A DNA stretch of 64,000 nt from Rhodocyclaceae bacterium (GTDB lineage Bacteria; Pseudomonadota; Gammaproteobacteria; Burkholderiales; Rhodocyclaceae), in assembly GCA_018262775.1 (NCBI GenBank), contig JADFDU010000003.1:1-64000 (forward strand). The letters are read 5' to 3'. The stretch's first letter is position 1; each line of letters begins with the position of its first letter. Shown one piece after another: positions 19,997 through 31,994 of this stretch. The notes beneath the pieces were generated by a model. It ran no database searches. It had not been told where the DNA came from and worked only from the letters and a program-made list of their open reading frames with translations. The translations under genes and the position numbers were made by a program.

Positions 19997-22297
19997 ATGT
20001 TCTTGAGCCTCGATCGCATCCAGTTGCTCCGAAATGTGGGGCAGTTCGACTCGGTGAACGAGGGGGCGCAACTCCCGCTTACTCGCCTGGCGCTGATCTA
20101 TGCCGAAAACGGTCGCGGAAAGACAACGCTCGCCTCTATCCTGCGATCGGCAGGCACAGGCAACGCCCAGCTTGTCAACGAGCGCCATCGCCTTGGGGCC
20201 CAAAATCCACCGCACCTGGTCCTGTCTCTTCCGGCTGGTCCGCCGGTCGTCTTCCAGAACGGCGCATGGTCATCCACGCTTCCCGGTATCGCTGTCTTCG
20301 ATGATCACTTCATCGCACAGAACGTTTGCGCAGGAGTCGAGATCGGACCGTCACACCGGCAGAATCTGCATGAACTGATTCTGGGCGCGAAAGGCGTTGC
20401 GTTGAACACCACCCTACAAGCCCACGTGGCACGTATCGAGGAGCACAACCGGACCTTGCGTGCGCTCGGCGAAGCGATCCCGGCAGAAGCGCGAGGCGCT
20501 ATGGCAGTTGATGCGTTTTGCGCTTTGCCCGCACGGGCCGACATCGACGGCGCGATCCAGGAGTCGGAACGCAACTTGGCAGCGGCCCAGTCGGCGGATG
20601 CCGTGCAACAGGCTACGACGTTTGTTGCGTTCAGCTTGCCTGCATTCGACACACCAGCCATCAATTCGCTTCTCGCCCGTACGCTGCCCGATCTTGCGGC
20701 GGTGGCCGCCGCCGGGGTCCAGGCCCACCTTGCGAAACTCGGGCGAGAAGGCGCCACGTGGGTCGGTGATGGCATGCAGAGCGTCGCCAGCGCTTCTGTC
20801 GGCCTGGACCAGGAGATCTGCCCGTTCTGTGCTCAGGATCTGGTCGGCTCGCCACTATTTGCCCACTACCAAGCGTATTTCAGTGTGGCCTACGACGGGT
20901 TGAAGCTCGAAGTCGTCCAGCAGATCCAAGCGTTGAACAACACTCATGGCGAGCTTGCGGTTCTCACCTTTGAACGTTCTGTACACGAAGCGGAGCAGCG
21001 CCGCACCTTTTGGAGCGCTTTCCTGCAAGTGCCGGAAATCTCCGTCGACACAGCCGCACTGACGCATGCATGGGCTCAGGCACGCGACGCGATCGCAGGA
21101 GCGCTCGCCGCCAAGCAGGCTTCGCCTCTGGAAGGCAGTATGTTGTCCGAAGCCGCGTTGGCCGCTATCGCGACCTACGAGGCGGCCAAGTTGAACATCA
21201 TGACGTGCTCGGACTCCCTGTTGGCCTGCAATGCTCAGATCGCACTCGTCAAAGAGCGCGCGGCCACAGCCAACATGGCAGCGCTTACCTCCGATCTGAC
21301 GAGGCTGAGAAGCTTTCGAGCGCGCCATTCAGCGGAGGTGGCGCCACACTGCGTGGCGTACTTGGCGGAGAAGGATGCAAAAACCCAAACCGAAGACCTG
21401 AGAGAGCAGGCTCGCGAGGCGCTGAATAATTACAGGCAGAACATTTTTCCTGCTTACCAAGGGGTGATTAACGACTATCTGGGGCGCTTCAACGCTGGGT
21501 TTCGCCTTGACCAGGTCGACTCAGTCAATACACGAGGGGGGTCGGCCTGCTCGTACAGCGTATTGATCAACAATGCTGCGGTGCCTCAGACGGCCGATGT
21601 GGGTCCTTCGTTCCGCAACACGCTGAGCTCTGGAGATCGCAATGCGCTTGCGCTGGCGTTCTTCTTCGCGTCCTTGGAGCAGGATCAGCAGCTCGCGCAG
21701 AAGATCGTGGTCATCGATGACCCCATGACAAGCCTCGATGAGCATCGTTCGTTGACCACCGTCCAAGAGATACGTCGGTTGCTTCCTCGTGTTGCTCAGG
21801 TGATTGTGCTTTCGCACTCGAAGCCATTTTTGTGCACCCTGTGGGAGGGCGCGAGCATATCCGACCGCTCGGCCATAAGGATTGTTCGCGCGGCGGCAGG
21901 CTCGACGATCGCGCCCTGGGATGTCCGTCAGGACTGCATCACTGAGCATGATCGGCGTCACGAGCTCGTCACCAAATATCTGCAAGCGGCCGATCCGGCT
22001 GTCGAACGCCAGGTAGCTGCTGCCTTGCGGCCTATCCTAGAAGCATTTGCGCGCGTTGCATATCCCACCACATTTCAACCAGGTGCGCTGCTCGGCCCTT
22101 TCATCGGTATATGCGAGCAAAAGGTAAACACATCGGCGCAGGTACTGGGGCAATCCGACATAGCGGAACTTCGGGCGCTGCTGGACTACGCCAACCTGTT
22201 CCACCACGACAGCAATCTGGCATGGGCGACTCAAGTCATCAATGACCACGCGCTCTTCAACTTCGCCCAGCGCACGTTGGCGTTTGCCAGGCGGTAG
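19997..22297 (+). CDS. AAA_13-type ATPase, PrrC/RloC-like (candidate anticodon nuclease/defence protein)
   Basis: Walker A AENGRGKTT, CPFC, LSSGDRNALALAFF signature, IVVIDDPMTSLDEHRS; C-terminal RPILE...LFHHDSN. Confidence 0.75.
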   Translation: MFLSLDRIQLLRNVGQFDSVNEGAQLPLTRLALIYAENGRGKTTLASILRSAGTGNAQLVNERHRLGAQNPPHLVLSLPAGPPVVFQNGAWSSTLPGIAVFDDHFIAQNVCAGVEIGPSHRQNLHELILGAKGVALNTTLQAHVARIEEHNRTLRALGEAIPAEARGAMAVDAFCALPARADIDGAIQESERNLAAAQSADAVQQATTFVAFSLPAFDTPAINSLLARTLPDLAAVAAAGVQAHLAKLGREGATWVGDGMQSVASASVGLDQEICPFCAQDLVGSPLFAHYQAYFSVAYDGLKLEVVQQIQALNNTHGELAVLTFERSVHEAEQRRTFWSAFLQVPEISVDTAALTHAWAQARDAIAGALAAKQASPLEGSMLSEAALAAIATYEAAKLNIMTCSDSLLACNAQIALVKERAATANMAALTSDLTRLRSFRARHSAEVAPHCVAYLAEKDAKTQTEDLREQAREALNNYRQNIFPAYQGVINDYLGRFNAGFRLDQVDSVNTRGGSACSYSVLINNAAVPQTADVGPSFRNTLSSGDRNALALAFFFASLEQDQQLAQKIVVIDDPMTSLDEHRSLTTVQEIRRLLPRVAQVIVLSHSKPFLCTLWEGASISDRSAIRIVRAAAGSTIAPWDVRQDCITEHDRRHELVTKYLQAADPAVERQVAAALRPILEAFARVAYPTTFQPGALLGPFIGICEQKVNTSAQVLGQSDIAELRALLDYANLFHHDSNLAWATQVINDHALFNFAQRTLAFARR

Positions 22298-22462
22298 TCT
22301 CTGATTTCCTTAGAGCCTTCAACGTGGCTGCTGCTGAGTTGGAGCGCCAAGGTCACCTAGAATGTCTTGCGCTGGGCATGGACATTGAACTTCGTCGCAA
22401 AGCGGCCATTCGATCTTGGCTGTTTCTCCGGCGTACCCCGTCAGCCGGCAAATGGAGAACCT

Positions 22463-23425
22463 ATGAACCCATCCGATTTTTGGAAGAACTTTCGGCTTGG
22501 TGAGGAGATTCACGTTTCAGGCACGTTCATCTACAACGGACTGCGGCGATTCCACGAGCTAAAGAAGCTGGACTTTGCCGACGAGCTGTTCGAGTTTCTA
22601 TATGAACTGTCCGTCGGCCTTGAGCGGTTGCTGAAGACCGCTGTGGTCCTCTATGAGCACACCGACAAAACCAATCAGGAAGAGCTGGAGAAATCCCTTA
22701 TCACCCACAATCATCTTGATCTTGTGGCGCGTCTGCATAAGCATGTTGAGCTCAAGTTGGGAACGACGCACAACGACTTGTTGAGCCTTCTTGGTACCTT
22801 CTATAAGTCGCTGAGGTATGACCGGTTCGCGCTGACCTCGGTCTACGAAGGCAAGAAGGAAGCGAAGGCGATCCGCGGGCTGCTGGTCAAGCACTTGCAA
22901 GCCGAGTTTCCGGGCGAGGACTCGCTCTTTGGTACTGATAACGACGACCAGTATCGCAAGTTCATTCGACGGACAACTCTGAAGATTGCGAGAGAGGTTT
23001 ACCGTGTCATTGAAGATCGCGCAACGAAGATCAATCTCTACACATACGAGCTACGCAACGGATCAAAGGCCGAGAGCGTGTTTCTCCGCGAAGTAGACAT
23101 TGCCGACGAGGACATTCTCTGGAAGGAACTGCTCATCTTCTTCATGAACGTCAAAGCGGATACGGGCTACCTCCAGTTCCTCAGGAAAACTCCAGCTCTT
23201 GAGTTTGATCCAGCGTTGGTTTCCGACTACCTCGACTGCTTTAAGTCAGATTCATCAAAAGCTGGCGTGATGGACGAGCTGGAACACCACTACGGCGAAA
23301 TGGCCCGCGATGAAAGGAATGAGCGGCTGCAACGAATAGGGGTCATCGGAGCGCCCAACGTGTTCTTCGACGACGATGACGAAGACATCGACGACACCGG
23401 CGAGGGGGAGAATGTCAAGCTGTGA
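22463..23425 (+). CDS. Hypothetical protein, possible HEPN-like helical protein
   Basis: SD GGAGA; LSVGLERLLKTAVVLYEH resembles HEPN helices; acidic C-terminus DDDDEDIDD. Confidence 0.6.
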   Translation: MNPSDFWKNFRLGEEIHVSGTFIYNGLRRFHELKKLDFADELFEFLYELSVGLERLLKTAVVLYEHTDKTNQEELEKSLITHNHLDLVARLHKHVELKLGTTHNDLLSLLGTFYKSLRYDRFALTSVYEGKKEAKAIRGLLVKHLQAEFPGEDSLFGTDNDDQYRKFIRRTTLKIAREVYRVIEDRATKINLYTYELRNGSKAESVFLREVDIADEDILWKELLIFFMNVKADTGYLQFLRKTPALEFDPALVSDYLDCFKSDSSKAGVMDELEHHYGEMARDERNERLQRIGVIGAPNVFFDDDDEDIDDTGEGENVKL

Positions 23426-23580
23426 GGCTCTCGCGACGGTCTGTTTCTTGATGAACGGAGAGACCGCAAATGGTCGGTTCCAGACCGATCCGGAACAAAT
23501 CACCAAACAATAGTCGGGCCCCGCAACACGGTGACACAAACTGCCTGATCTGCTCGCCAAGGTAAGTGTGCTACGGGAAT

Positions 23581-24258
23581 TCAACCAACAAGAATGATAT
23601 GGACCCGATAGGGCCCGCGCGCGCCCAGGGTGACGGTCTGCTCGATGTCGGCGGTGCGCGAGGGGCCGGAGACGAAGTTCACCACCTGCGGCAGTTGACC
23701 GTGCTCGGCGCGCAGCAGCGCCCAGGCGTCTTCCATGAAGGGCACGATGCGCGCCGTGTCGACGATGGCGATGTGGGTTTCCGGCAGGAGGCTGGCGGCG
23801 GCCGGCGTGGCGGCGCCGGAGAGCAGCATCAGCGTGCCGGTGTCGGCGATGGCGCAGAAGCAGCCGGTGACGCCGACGAGGTCGTCGCCGCGTGCCGGGC
23901 GATCTTCCATGCCGAGGCCGGCGCCGATCCAGTCGAGCTTGCGCAGGCTCGGCCAGCAGACGCCGCCGGTGGGCAGGTTATTCAGCACAAGGTAACGCGC
24001 CACGACGCCGGGCACCGCTTGCAGGGAGACCACTTTCTCGACAGTGCTGGCGAGCGCCTCGGCGCGGGCGCGGAAGCGTTCTTCCAGTTGCAGGTCGCGC
24101 TGCGGTTGCATGCCGGCTGGAGGCGCGGCGATAGGTGAGTCCATTGTCACCTTGGCCGCCGTATCCTGGGGACTGACTTTTGGCTCCAGCGTAATGCTGA
24201 AGCGTTTGCGCGCGAGGGGGGCGCGTGGGGGGTGGGGGTCGTTTTCGCGGGTGGTCAT
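23581..24258 (-). CDS. lutC: LUD-domain (LutC/YkgG-like) protein
   Basis: VTGCFCAIADTGTLMLLSG, VNFVSGPSRTADIEQTVTLGARGPYRVHIILV. Confidence 0.85.
   Translation of the reverse strand: MTTRENDPHPPRAPLARKRFSITLEPKVSPQDTAAKVTMDSPIAAPPAGMQPQRDLQLEERFRARAEALASTVEKVVSLQAVPGVVARYLVLNNLPTGGVCWPSLRKLDWIGAGLGMEDRPARGDDLVGVTGCFCAIADTGTLMLLSGAATPAAASLLPETHIAIVDTARIVPFMEDAWALLRAEHGQLPQVVNFVSGPSRTADIEQTVTLGARGPYRVHIILVG
24158..24180 (+). repeat. GCCGT-N10-CTGACTTT dispersed motif
   Basis: GCCGTATCCTGGGGACTGACTTT. Confidence 0.7.
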
Positions 24259-24338
24259 GCGACTGTGCTCTCTCCAGCCTTCGCCGCAAGCGGGGAATGA
24301 GAATGGCGTGAATTTATTGCTTGCGGGGACATTCAGGT

Positions 24339-25106
24339 TTACCGCGCCGTCCAGCCCAGGTCCATGGTCAGCGCCGAGCCGGTGATGACGCCGCCGACCG
24401 GCGAGCACAGGTAGGCGACGAAATCGGCCACCTCGTCCGGCTCGATGAGCCGCTTGATGGCGGCTGGCTCGAGCATGATTTTCTCGATCACTTCCTCCGC
24501 GGGGATGCCGCGCGCTTTTGCCTGGTCGGCGATCTGGTTGTCCACCAGCGGCGTGCGCACGTAGGCCGGGCAAATGGCGTTGGCGGTGATGCCGAAGGCG
24601 CCGCCCTCGAGTGCCGCAGTCTTCGTCAGGCCGATGAGGCCGTGCTTGGCGGCGATGTAGCCGACCTTGTGCGGCGAGGCGATGAGGCCGTGGATGGAAG
24701 AAATGTTCACCACGCGGCCCCAGTTCTGCTGCTTCATGGCTAGCCAGCAGTAGCGAGTGAGCAGGAAGGGCGCGGTGAGCATCACTGCCTGCATTTTTTC
24801 CCACATGTCTTCGGGAAAATCCTCGATGGGCGAGACGTGCTGGAAGCCGGCATTGTTCACCAGGATGTGCACCGTGCCGTACTTCGCCAGGGCGGCATCA
24901 ACGAGCGCCTTGCAATCGGCGCGTCGCGCCGCGTCGCCCTTGACGAAATGACCGCCAATGGCCGAGGCCACCTCCGCGCCCTTGTCGCTGATGTCCGCCA
25001 CCACCACCTGCGCGCCGTCGGCGGCGAGCCGTTCGGCAATGGCCTTGCCGAGGCCGCTCGCGGCCCCCGTCACGATTGCCGTTTTTCCTGTCAGAGTGCC
25101 TTGCAT
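24339..25106 (-). CDS. SDR oxidoreductase, 3-hydroxybutyrate dehydrogenase-like
   Basis: TGAASGLGKAIAERLA, NNAGFQHVSPIEDFPEDMW, YIAAKHGLIGLTK. Confidence 0.88.
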   Translation of the reverse strand: MQGTLTGKTAIVTGAASGLGKAIAERLAADGAQVVVADISDKGAEVASAIGGHFVKGDAARRADCKALVDAALAKYGTVHILVNNAGFQHVSPIEDFPEDMWEKMQAVMLTAPFLLTRYCWLAMKQQNWGRVVNISSIHGLIASPHKVGYIAAKHGLIGLTKTAALEGGAFGITANAICPAYVRTPLVDNQIADQAKARGIPAEEVIEKIMLEPAAIKRLIEPDEVADFVAYLCSPVGGVITGSALTMDLGWTAR

Positions 25107-25485
25107 CACGTGCTTCTCCTGTAAAAATTCAGATTCAGCCGGCTTTCGTGGCTTTCGTGGTTTTCTTGTCGACCGCGACAAACAACGTGGCGCTTCACAC
25201 GCAGCGCAAAATGGAAGTGTAAACCGGAACGCGCTGCCGCTTTGTGTACCCTTGCGTGCCCTCACGCGCCCTTGCTTACCCTTGCGCCCCCGGAAGTGCG
25301 GCAGCAAGGTAGACTTCCCAGCACGGTCCCGGATATCCATGCATTGCACTATCCGGTTCTATATTTTACAATACGAAATACTTCCCCCGGCATACCCTGC
25401 CGTACTAGAGTGGAAGCACAGGCCCGCCGCGTGCGGGAAAGGGGCGCGTACAACGTGCCCGGTGCGGCTCTTCAGGAGATACACC

Positions 25486-28161
<2,676 letters not shown>

Positions 28162-28173
28162 GGACACCAGGAA

Positions 28174-29544
28174 ATGAGCTCAATACTCGAAGTCAAGGTT
28201 CCCGACATCGGCGACTTCAAGGACGTGCCGGTGATCGGCATAGAAGTCAGTCCCGGCGATACGGTGAAGGCAGAAGATCCGCTCATCACCCTGGAGTCCG
28301 ACAAGGCCACCCTGGAAGTGCCCTCGCCCGTCGCCGGCACGGTGAAGGAAATCAAGCTGAAGATCGGCGACAAGGTCGCCGAGGGCACGCTGGTAGTGTT
28401 GCTGGAGGTGGCTGACGCAGGCGCTGCGGCGGCTCCGGCCGCTGCTGAAATCCCCCCTAGCCCCCCTTTGCAAAAGGGGGGATTGGACGCGTCACCTGCT
28501 GTTCCTCCCCCCTTTGCAAAAGCGGGGCCGGGGGGGATTTCTCCCGCCACAATCGCCGCACCCTCTGTCGCCCCGCCCCCGCCGCCCACACCGATGGAAA
28601 TCACCACAGCCATCGCAGGCGGGGAAAGTAAACATCGCGCCCACGCCAGTCCGTCCGTGCGACGCTTCGCGCGCGAGCTCGGCGTCGATGTCGCGCAGGT
28701 GAAAGGCAGCGGGCCGAAGGACCGCATCCTGCAGCAGGACGTGCAAAATTTCGTCAAGCAGGCGCTGGCACAGCCGCGCGGCGCGGCGCCGGCCGCTGGA
28801 GGCGGCGCCGGACTCGATCTGCTGCCCTGGCCGCAGGTGGACTTCGCCAAGTTCGGCCCCGTCGAGGCGAGGCCGCTGTCGCGCATCAAGAAAATTTCCG
28901 GCGCCAACCTCGCACGCAACTGGGTGATGATCCCTCACGTCACGCAGTTCGACGAGGCCGACATCACCGAGCTCGAAGCGCTGCGCGTGCGGCTCAACAA
29001 GGAGAATGAGAAGTCCGGGGTGAAGCTGACCATGCTGGCCTTCCTCATCAAGGCGGCGGTCGCCGCGCTGAAGAAGTTCCCGGATTTCAATGCCTCGCTC
29101 GACGGCGAGAATCTGGTGTACAAGCAGTACTTCCACATCGGCTTCGCCGCCGACACGCCGAACGGCCTGGTGGTGCCGGTGATCCGCGACGCCGACAAAA
29201 AAGGCGTGATCGAAATTGCCAAGGAGATGGGCGAGCTCTCCGCCAAGGCGCGCGAGGGCAAGCTCGGCCCGGCGCAGATGCAGGGCGGCTGCTTCTCCAT
29301 CTCCAGCCTCGGGGGCATCGGCGGTACAGCGTTCACGCCGATCATCAACGCGCCGGAAGTGGCCATCCTCGGCGTGTCGAAATCGCAAACGAAACCGCTG
29401 TGGGACGGCAAGGCCTTCCAGCCGCGCCTGATGGTGCCGCTCTCGCTCTCCTACGACCACCGCGTCATCGACGGTGCCCAGGCAGCGCGCTTCACGGCCT
29501 ACCTGGCGCAGGTGCTGGCCGACATGCGGCGGGTGCTACTGTGA
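28174..29544 (+). CDS. aceF: Dihydrolipoamide acetyltransferase E2 of pyruvate dehydrogenase
   Basis: Lipoyl motif TLESDKATLEVPS, E3-binding SVRRFARELGVD, catalytic SLSYDHRVIDGAQAARF. Confidence 0.95.
   Translation: MSSILEVKVPDIGDFKDVPVIGIEVSPGDTVKAEDPLITLESDKATLEVPSPVAGTVKEIKLKIGDKVAEGTLVVLLEVADAGAAAAPAAAEIPPSPPLQKGGLDASPAVPPPFAKAGPGGISPATIAAPSVAPPPPPTPMEITTAIAGGESKHRAHASPSVRRFARELGVDVAQVKGSGPKDRILQQDVQNFVKQALAQPRGAAPAAGGGAGLDLLPWPQVDFAKFGPVEARPLSRIKKISGANLARNWVMIPHVTQFDEADITELEALRVRLNKENEKSGVKLTMLAFLIKAAVAALKKFPDFNASLDGENLVYKQYFHIGFAADTPNGLVVPVIRDADKKGVIEIAKEMGELSAKAREGKLGPAQMQGGCFSISSLGGIGGTAFTPIINAPEVAILGVSKSQTKPLWDGKAFQPRLMVPLSLSYDHRVIDGAQAARFTAYLAQVLADMRRVLL
28447..28535. repeat. In-frame REP-like repeat within aceF linker
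   Basis: AAATCCCCCCTAGCCCCCCTTTGCAAAAGGGGGG ... CCCCCCTTTGCAAAAGCGGGGCCGGGGGGGATTT. Confidence 0.8.
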
Positions 29545-30119
29545 CCACCATCGTCGCCGTGAAGAAGAACGGCTCGGTGTCCATCGCCGCCGACTCGCTC
29601 ACCACCTTCGGCGACACGCGGCTGGGCCGCCAGTACAAGGGCGAGCACGACAAGATCCTCAAGATCAACGACTCCTATATCGGCCTGTGCGGTAGCAGCG
29701 CCCACCACCTGGTGATCAGCGCCCTGTTGCCCAAGCTGGAGGACATCCGCCTCGGCAGCCGCATGGAAGTCTACGAGACCTTCCGCCGCCTGCATCCGAT
29801 CCTCAAGGAACAGGGCTACCTCAATCCGAAGGAGGAAGAGGACGATCCCTACGAGTCCTCGCAGATCATCGCCCTCATCGCCAACAGCAGCGGCATCTAC
29901 GGCGTGTACTCCTATCGCGAGGTGTTCGACTACGACCGCTTCTGGGCCATCGGCTCGGGGCGCAACTTCGCGCTGGGGGCGATGTTCGCTGCCTACGACC
30001 GCGGCAAGACGGCGGCGGAAGTGGCGAAGATCGGCGTTAACGCCGGCGCCGAATTCGACACGTCCACGCAGGGCCCTATCGTCTCGCACACCATCAAGCT
30101 CGCAAGGACCCGCAAATGA
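29541..30119 (+). CDS. HslV/proteasome-like Ntn-hydrolase (BPH-like), GTG start overlapping aceF stop
   Basis: (M)TTIVAVKKNGSVSIAADSLTTFGDT with N-terminal Thr as in HslV. Confidence 0.8.
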   Translation: MTTIVAVKKNGSVSIAADSLTTFGDTRLGRQYKGEHDKILKINDSYIGLCGSSAHHLVISALLPKLEDIRLGSRMEVYETFRRLHPILKEQGYLNPKEEEDDPYESSQIIALIANSSGIYGVYSYREVFDYDRFWAIGSGRNFALGAMFAAYDRGKTAAEVAKIGVNAGAEFDTSTQGPIVSHTIKLARTRK

Positions 30120-31945
30120 GCTCAATACTCGAAGTCAAGGTTCCCGACATCGGCGACTTCAAGGACGTGCCGGTGATCGGCATAGAAGTCAGTCCCGGCG
30201 ATACGGTGAAGGCAGAAGATCCGCTCATCACCCTGGAGTCCGACAAGGCCACCCTGGAAGTGCCCTCGCCCGTCGCCGGCACGGTGAAGGAAATCAAGCT
30301 GAAGATCGGCGACAAGGTCGCCGAGGGCACGCTGGTGGTGTTGCTGGAGGTGGCCGATACGGCGCCCTCTCCCCAGTCCTCTCCCACCCCACAGGAACCT
30401 CCTTCGGTCGCTGGCGGGAGAGGGCGCGAAGCTTCTCCCCCCTCTCTCCCGCGGGGTGGGGGGCGGAGTGAGGAGACTACGGCACCGGCCGCCGCCTTTG
30501 CCGGCCGCGCCGATCTCGAAGCCGACATGCTCGTCCTCGGCGCCGGCCCGGGCGGCTACTCCGCAGCCTTCCGCGCCGCCGACCTCGGCCTGAAGACCCT
30601 GCTGGTGGAGCGCTACGCTGCGCTTGGCGGCGTCTGCCTTAACGTCGGCTGCATTCCCTCCAAGGCGCTGCTGCATGTCGCCGCGGTGATGGACGAAGCC
30701 GCCCACCTGGCCGATTGCGGCGTATCGTTCGGCGCGCCGAAGCTCGACATCGACAAGCTGCGCGCGCACAAGACGAAGGTCGTGGCGAAGCTCACCGGCG
30801 GCCTCGCCGGCATGGCCAAGGCACGCAAGGTGGACATCGTGCACGGCTACGGCCACTTCCTCGACGCCCACCACCTCGAAGTGGAGCTCACGCACGGCGA
30901 AGGCCAGGATAAGGCCGGCGGCAAGAAAATCATCCGCTTCCAGAAATGCATCATCGCCGCCGGCAGCAGTGCCGTGCGCCTGCCCTTCATCCCCGACGAC
31001 CCGCGCATTGTGGACTCCACCGGCGCGCTGGAATTGCGTTTCGTGCCGAAGCGCATGCTGGTCATCGGCGGCGGCATCATCGGCCTGGAGATGGCGACGG
31101 TGTACTCCGCCCTCGGCGCCAAAGTCGACATCGTCGAAATGCTCGACGGCCTCATGCAGGGTCCCGACCGCGACCTCGTCAAGGTGTGGGAGAAAAAGAA
31201 CGCCGACCGCTTCGACACGGTGATGCTGAAGACCAGGACCGTCAAGGTCGAGGCGCTGAAGGCAGGCTTGAAGGTCTGGTTCGAGGGTGAAAAAGCGCCC
31301 GGAGAGCCGCAAATGTACGACATGATTTTGCAATCCGCCGGCCGCAGCCCGAACGGCGGGAAGATCGGCGCAGACAAGGCCGGCGTGGCGGTGGACGAGC
31401 GCGGCTTCATCGGCGTCGACAAGCAGATGCGCACCAATGTGCCGCATGTCTTCGCCATCGGCGACCTCGTCGGCCAGCCGATGCTGGCGCACAAGGCAGT
31501 GCACGAGGCGCATGTCGCGGCGGAAGCCGCCGCCGGGCAGAAATCCTTCTTCGACGCGCGCGTGATTCCCGGCGTCGCCTACACCGATCCGGAAGTCGCC
31601 TGGGTCGGCCTCACCGAGGACGCAGCGAAGCAACAGGGCATGAAGATCGGCATCGGCAAGTTTCCCTGGGCCGCCTCCGGCCGCGCCATCGCCAACGGCC
31701 GCGACGAGGGCTTCACCAAGCTGATCTTCGACGAAGAAACCCACCGCATCGTCGGCGGCGGCATCGTCGGCACCCACGCCGGCGACATGATCGGCGAGAT
31801 CGCCCTGGCCATCGAGATGGGCGCCGATGCCGTGGACATCGGCAAGACCATCCACCCGCACCCGACCCTGGGCGAATCCATCGGCATGGCAGCGGAAGTC
31901 TACGAAGGCGTGTGCACCGACCTGCCGCCGGCGCGGAAGAAATAA
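30116..31945 (+). CDS. lpdA: Dihydrolipoamide dehydrogenase E3 with N-terminal lipoyl domain
   Basis: GGVCLNVGCIPSKALLH, FAD/NAD motifs; N-terminal lipoyl domain. Confidence 0.95.
   Translation: MSSILEVKVPDIGDFKDVPVIGIEVSPGDTVKAEDPLITLESDKATLEVPSPVAGTVKEIKLKIGDKVAEGTLVVLLEVADTAPSPQSSPTPQEPPSVAGGRGREASPPSLPRGGGRSEETTAPAAAFAGRADLEADMLVLGAGPGGYSAAFRAADLGLKTLLVERYAALGGVCLNVGCIPSKALLHVAAVMDEAAHLADCGVSFGAPKLDIDKLRAHKTKVVAKLTGGLAGMAKARKVDIVHGYGHFLDAHHLEVELTHGEGQDKAGGKKIIRFQKCIIAAGSSAVRLPFIPDDPRIVDSTGALELRFVPKRMLVIGGGIIGLEMATVYSALGAKVDIVEMLDGLMQGPDRDLVKVWEKKNADRFDTVMLKTRTVKVEALKAGLKVWFEGEKAPGEPQMYDMILQSAGRSPNGGKIGADKAGVAVDERGFIGVDKQMRTNVPHVFAIGDLVGQPMLAHKAVHEAHVAAEAAAGQKSFFDARVIPGVAYTDPEVAWVGLTEDAAKQQGMKIGIGKFPWAASGRAIANGRDEGFTKLIFDEETHRIVGGGIVGTHAGDMIGEIALAIEMGADAVDIGKTIHPHPTLGESIGMAAEVYEGVCTDLPPARKK
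30366..30476. repeat. REP-like repeat in lpdA linker coding sequence
   Basis: CCTCTCCCCAGTCCTCTCCC...GGCGGGAGAGGGCG...CTCTCCCGCGGGGTGGGGGGCGGAGTGAGG. Confidence 0.7.
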
Positions 31946-31994
31946 CACCCCCCTCTCATCCCTCGCCTTTAGGCAGGGATGGCGATGGCGTGGG

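Noticed and set aside
23581-24258. lutC without adjacent lutA/lutB
   Set aside because: Stand-alone LUD genes are common; the ORF track extension to 24804 runs out of frame through the neighbouring SDR gene.
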